Shown here piece after piece: positions 22,441 through 24,872 of a stretch of DNA of 24,872 nt (the first letter of the stretch is position 1; every line of letters begins with the position of its first letter). The position numbers and the translations under genes were made by a program. Below the pieces are notes generated by a model that was given only the letters and a program-made list of their open reading frames with translations, was not told where the DNA came from and made no database searches. Origin of the DNA: Methanoregula sp. (GTDB taxonomy: Archaea > Halobacteriota > Methanomicrobia > Methanomicrobiales > Methanospirillaceae); contig JALOBP010000045.1 of assembly GCA_023228295.1 (NCBI GenBank), positions 642-25,513 on the forward strand, in the 5' to 3' direction.

Positions 22441-23805
22441 ATGTCCCCCGGGCCGTATTTTTCCCCGGATATCGAGACCCTGGACCGGAACGATCTCGAT
22501 GCTCTTATCGATGAGCGGGTACGGTATACGGTCCAGTATGCGGCAGATCATTCCCCTTTTTACCGCAACTGGTTCCAGAAACACCGGATCAATCCAAAAG
22601 AGATCCGCCTCCACGAGGACCTTCTTACCCTTCCCCTTATTGCCGGAAAGACCATACGGGAACACCAGCCTCCCGTGACTCCGGAATTCGAGTTCCTCTC
22701 AACGGACTGGTCCGGGGTCTTCTCGATCCAGGAGACGAGTGGCACGAGCGGTACCCCCAAGGGTTTCTTCCTCACATGGGATGACTGGAAGCGGTACGCG
22801 GAAAAATATGCCCGGAGTTTCGTTTCGCAGGGATTTACCCAAAAAGACCGGATCGTGGTCTGCGCCTCGTACGGCATGAATGTCGGCGCCAACACGATGA
22901 CGATCGCTGCGCAGCGTATCGGCATGGGGATTATTCCCATGGGCAAGTGCTCCTTTGATTCCCGGATCCTGAAGAATTACCGGCCCACGGCAATTGTAGG
23001 AAGTGTCTTCAAACTGCTCCGGCTTTTACAGCGCCTGCGGGTGGAAGGGGTGAAGCCCGGTGATATCGCCATTGACAAGCTGGTGGCCGGTGGCGAGAGT
23101 TTTGCCGAGGAGTCCCGGAAGTATCTTGCAGAGCAGTGGGGTTGTCCGGTCTTCAATACTTATGGCAGTACTGAAGGTACTATGTGTGGAGAGTGTACCC
23201 AGCTGAACGGGTTGCATGTACCTGAGGATATAGTACACTTAGATGTTTATGATCCGCGGATGGAGTCCTTCGTACCGGATGGCGAATGCGGCCGGGCGGT
23301 TCTCACGACACTCCTTCCGGTTGGCGGGAAGTGTGGGATGCTCCTCCTGAATTACGATACCGAGGATACCACGGTTGTCCTGTCACGGGACCGATGCAGG
23401 TGCGGCAGGACCCATATGCGGATCCATAATCCCCAGCGGGAGGCCGAGACTGCGTGGATCTTTGCCAGCGCGATGAACCGTGTCGATATCGAGGCCGCAG
23501 TTTTCCAGCCGGAGAACATGGTGTATCTCACCGGCGAATATGAAGCGTTCATCTATGATGGCGAATTGGCAAACGAGACGGTCCTCCGGATCAGCGTGGA
23601 ATGCTTTGATGTGGAGCGGTGCGACAAGAGACTTGTCGAAGATACCATGGTAAGCCGCTTCCTGAAGAACAAACCCGGTCTCGCCCGTGAGTATCACGAG
23701 GGGAACTTAAAGATCCAGGTCGGTTTTTCAGGTACTGGTGGGCTTGAACTCTCCCGGCTCAAGGGACGGCCCAGACGGTTGATCGACCGCAGGGGAACAG
23801 CATGA
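22441..23805 (+). CDS. AMP-forming ligase of the PaaK/coenzyme F390 synthetase family
   Basis: A 454-residue adenylate-forming enzyme. The ATP-binding loop is TSGTSGTPKG (99-108), and the adenine motif is YGSTEG (241-246). A cysteine-rich zone (CGEC, then CRCGRTH near residue 320) is typical of PaaK-like ligases, and the C-terminal subdomain follows. Methanogens carry many such paralogues; one group adenylylates coenzyme F420 (F390 synthetase), others activate aryl or acyl acids. Substrate is undetermined. It is divergent from the radical SAM gene and overlaps the next gene by ATGA, suggesting shared function with a secreted protein. Confidence 0.8.
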   Translation: MSPGPYFSPDIETLDRNDLDALIDERVRYTVQYAADHSPFYRNWFQKHRINPKEIRLHEDLLTLPLIAGKTIREHQPPVTPEFEFLSTDWSGVFSIQETSGTSGTPKGFFLTWDDWKRYAEKYARSFVSQGFTQKDRIVVCASYGMNVGANTMTIAAQRIGMGIIPMGKCSFDSRILKNYRPTAIVGSVFKLLRLLQRLRVEGVKPGDIAIDKLVAGGESFAEESRKYLAEQWGCPVFNTYGSTEGTMCGECTQLNGLHVPEDIVHLDVYDPRMESFVPDGECGRAVLTTLLPVGGKCGMLLLNYDTEDTTVVLSRDRCRCGRTHMRIHNPQREAETAWIFASAMNRVDIEAAVFQPENMVYLTGEYEAFIYDGELANETVLRISVECFDVERCDKRLVEDTMVSRFLKNKPGLAREYHEGNLKIQVGFSGTGGLELSRLKGRPRRLIDRRGTA

Positions 23806-24446
23806 TCCGGACTACTCGCCCTCCGGATGCAGCAATGACCGGGCTTGAACTTATCATTATCCTCATCATCATTGTCGGGGCCGGAGCGATCCTGATGGTG
23901 TACCTTGCTGGGGGTGAGGTTCCCGACTGGGCCCATTCATTCCCCGGGGGGTTAGTGGCAGAGAGTATGTATATCACAGGCGACTCGCTCCAGCCGGTGG
24001 GATCCGTGATCGGATTTTCGGAGGTTTCAGGCACTTATGATGGCACGGCGATCCAGTACCCCTGCCAGGATCCTGGCAGACTGGGCTCTGCGGAGGTGCT
24101 GGTCTCCCTGTTTATGGGGGATACCGGCGCAATTGACATGGACCACCTGAATGTAACATGGAATGCCGGAGGATCCTTTGAGCAGATCTCAAGGAGTGAT
24201 ACCCCCCCGCTGGTCTGCCCGAACTGGACGATTACGAAGAAGTATAATATGCTGCCCGGCCTCTCTGCCGATGGGGACAACTGGCTTGAGCCAAACGAGC
24301 AGTTCATGATCCTGGCCTGTCCCTCCCAGACGATTGCACCCTACCAGTCCTTCACGCTGACCCTGCAACCCGATGGCGTGGCCGTGCCGCTTCCCCTCAC
24401 CCGCATGGCACCGGCTCAGATCCAGCCGGTTATGGATCTTGGCTGA
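23802..24446 (+). CDS. Archaellin-like (class III signal peptide) protein
   Basis: A 214-residue protein. A short N-terminus MIRTTRPPDAAM precedes TGLELIIILIIIVGAGAI, which matches the start of Methanomicrobiales archaellins (TGLEAAIVLIAF...), so preflagellin peptidase cleavage near Thr13 is likely. The remaining domain keeps archaellin features: GSVIGFSEVSG, MDHLNVTWN, GDNWLEPNEQF and a terminal PVMDL. It carries three cysteines outside the helix (in YPCQD, LVCPN, LACPS), unusual for filament proteins. No archaellum genes lie near. Its ATG overlaps the stop of the ligase gene (ATGA). It may be a filament or surface subunit. Confidence 0.7.
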   Translation: MIRTTRPPDAAMTGLELIIILIIIVGAGAILMVYLAGGEVPDWAHSFPGGLVAESMYITGDSLQPVGSVIGFSEVSGTYDGTAIQYPCQDPGRLGSAEVLVSLFMGDTGAIDMDHLNVTWNAGGSFEQISRSDTPPLVCPNWTITKKYNMLPGLSADGDNWLEPNEQFMILACPSQTIAPYQSFTLTLQPDGVAVPLPLTRMAPAQIQPVMDLG

Positions 24447-24456
24447 TCGTGCCGCA

Positions 24457-24525
24457 CCCCCGGCAAACCCCCCAACAAAAACCCCTCCGTGCCGCGCTTC
24501 CGCTTCCGGTCCCCCGCCCCGCCCC
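24457..24525. other. C-rich (minus strand G-rich) intergenic stretch
   Basis: Six runs of four or more C on the plus strand (24457-24461, 24468-24473, 24482-24485, 24511-24515, 24517-24520, 24522-24525) make the complementary strand able to form a G-quadruplex. The 292-nt gap after the archaellin-like gene holds no convincing gene; it also has an AT-rich stretch 24543-24592. Confidence 0.4.
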
Positions 24526-24652
24526 AGTTGGCATTCTGACAGCATTTTGAAGTTTTTATACCAAACGGGGCATTTTAATAAGGATTTTAAACGGACGAAA
24601 TAGTGCGGCACAATGACCAAAAGGGCCTTAAATACGTGGTAAAAATCCGAAC

Positions 24653-24733
24653 TTCGACGGGCTTTCGACGGAAACCTTATATATTATCAGGCGACACCTT
24701 TCATTATCAAAACCGAATAGAGGTTTTGAGGTG
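24653..24733 (+). promoter_or_regulatory. Strong promoter and ribosome site of the small basic protein gene
   Basis: A direct repeat TTCGACGG (24653-24660 and 24664-24671, 11 bp apart) is followed by TATA box TTATATAT (24677-24684). Start is predicted near 24706. GAGGTG (24728-24733) is a strong Shine-Dalgarno site 5 nt before the ATG. Confidence 0.65.
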
Positions 24734-24738
24734 TTTAA

Positions 24739-24872
24739 ATGGGAACGAAAATTGGAAAAGAAAAAATCCAGCGCGAAAAGGGATACCTCTACTTCATTGG
24801 CAAGGACGGGTATGTCTGGGCAGCCCCGATGAAGCACAACAAGACCGGCAAGAAGAAGAAAGTCGGTACTGA
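24739..24872 (+). CDS. Small basic conserved protein, 3' end cut by window
   Basis: The first 44 codons of a gene running off the end. It begins MGTKIGKEKIQREKGYLYFI, then GKDGYVWAAPMKHNKTGKKKKVGTE. It is rich in lysine and aromatics. The visible end KVGTE resembles the start GTKIGKE, so the protein may be built from repeated units of about 40 residues. I do not recognise a family with certainty. The strong promoter and ribosome site imply high expression. The start is fixed by the GAGGTG site. Confidence 0.7.
   Translation, partial: MGTKIGKEKIQREKGYLYFIGKDGYVWAAPMKHNKTGKKKKVGT

Noticed and set aside
24449..24611. 9-bp inverted repeat GTGCCGCAC/GTGCGGCAC about 145 nt apart
   Set aside because: No flanking duplication or mobile-element gene between the copies; probably chance.
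24613..24642. Nine-codon mini-ORF (MTKRALNTW) with a TATA-like element 26 nt upstream
   Set aside because: Too short to support, and a much better promoter for the real gene follows at 24677.

Overview
The window reads as a chromosomal stretch from a methanogenic archaeon of the order Methanomicrobiales, most likely Methanoregulaceae-like. The case rests on archaeal promoters (TATA boxes about 26 nt before start codons, often with no leader), RibL-type FAD synthase, a dihydropteroate synthase-like protein of the methanogen type, a PaaK/F390-synthetase-like ligase, an archaellin-like class III signal protein, a CxxC-x17-CxxC mini zinc protein and an hgcAB pair. There is no rRNA, tRNA, CRISPR array or insertion sequence that I can see.

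Layout. 1-2.0 kb, accessory: a TTGTAG repeat block, then on the minus strand a CARF-like/winged-helix protein followed by an MNT nucleotidyltransferase and HEPN pair. 2.3-4.0 kb, plus strand: KhtT/KhtU-like K+/H+ antiporter. 4.0-7.5 kb, minus strand: RibL and a JAMM protein (overlapping), a membrane-anchored acetolactate decarboxylase behind a small parvulin, and a dihydropteroate synthase-like protein. 7.5-9.0 kb, plus: PHP phosphoesterase overlapping truA. 9.0-10.2 kb, minus: malic enzyme.

10.3-12.5 kb, minus: a four-gene operon: AbrB/SpoVT-like regulator, hgcA, hgcB, arsC-type arsenate reductase. HgcA and HgcB are the corrinoid protein and ferredoxin needed for mercury methylation. The operon has a clear TATA box, a 28-bp near-perfect palindrome just upstream, overlapping genes and a T-run terminator. 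All three upstream proteins carry extra cysteines. A YkgJ-type Cys-cluster gene diverges from it.

13.1-19.7 kb, minus: a complete tryptophan operon trpE-G-D-C-F-B-A, nearly every junction overlapping. Its promoter carries three direct repeats at an exact 20-bp period abutting the TATA box.

19.9-21.1 kb: a four-helix membrane protein and two small cysteine-rich proteins. 21.2-24.4 kb: a radical SAM/SPASM enzyme of the peptide-modifying kind, divergent from a two-gene unit of an adenylate-forming ligase and an archaellin-like secreted protein whose genes overlap by ATGA. This is the least understood cluster and a reasonable candidate for an undescribed modification/secretion system. The window ends inside a small basic protein gene with a strong promoter and Shine-Dalgarno site.
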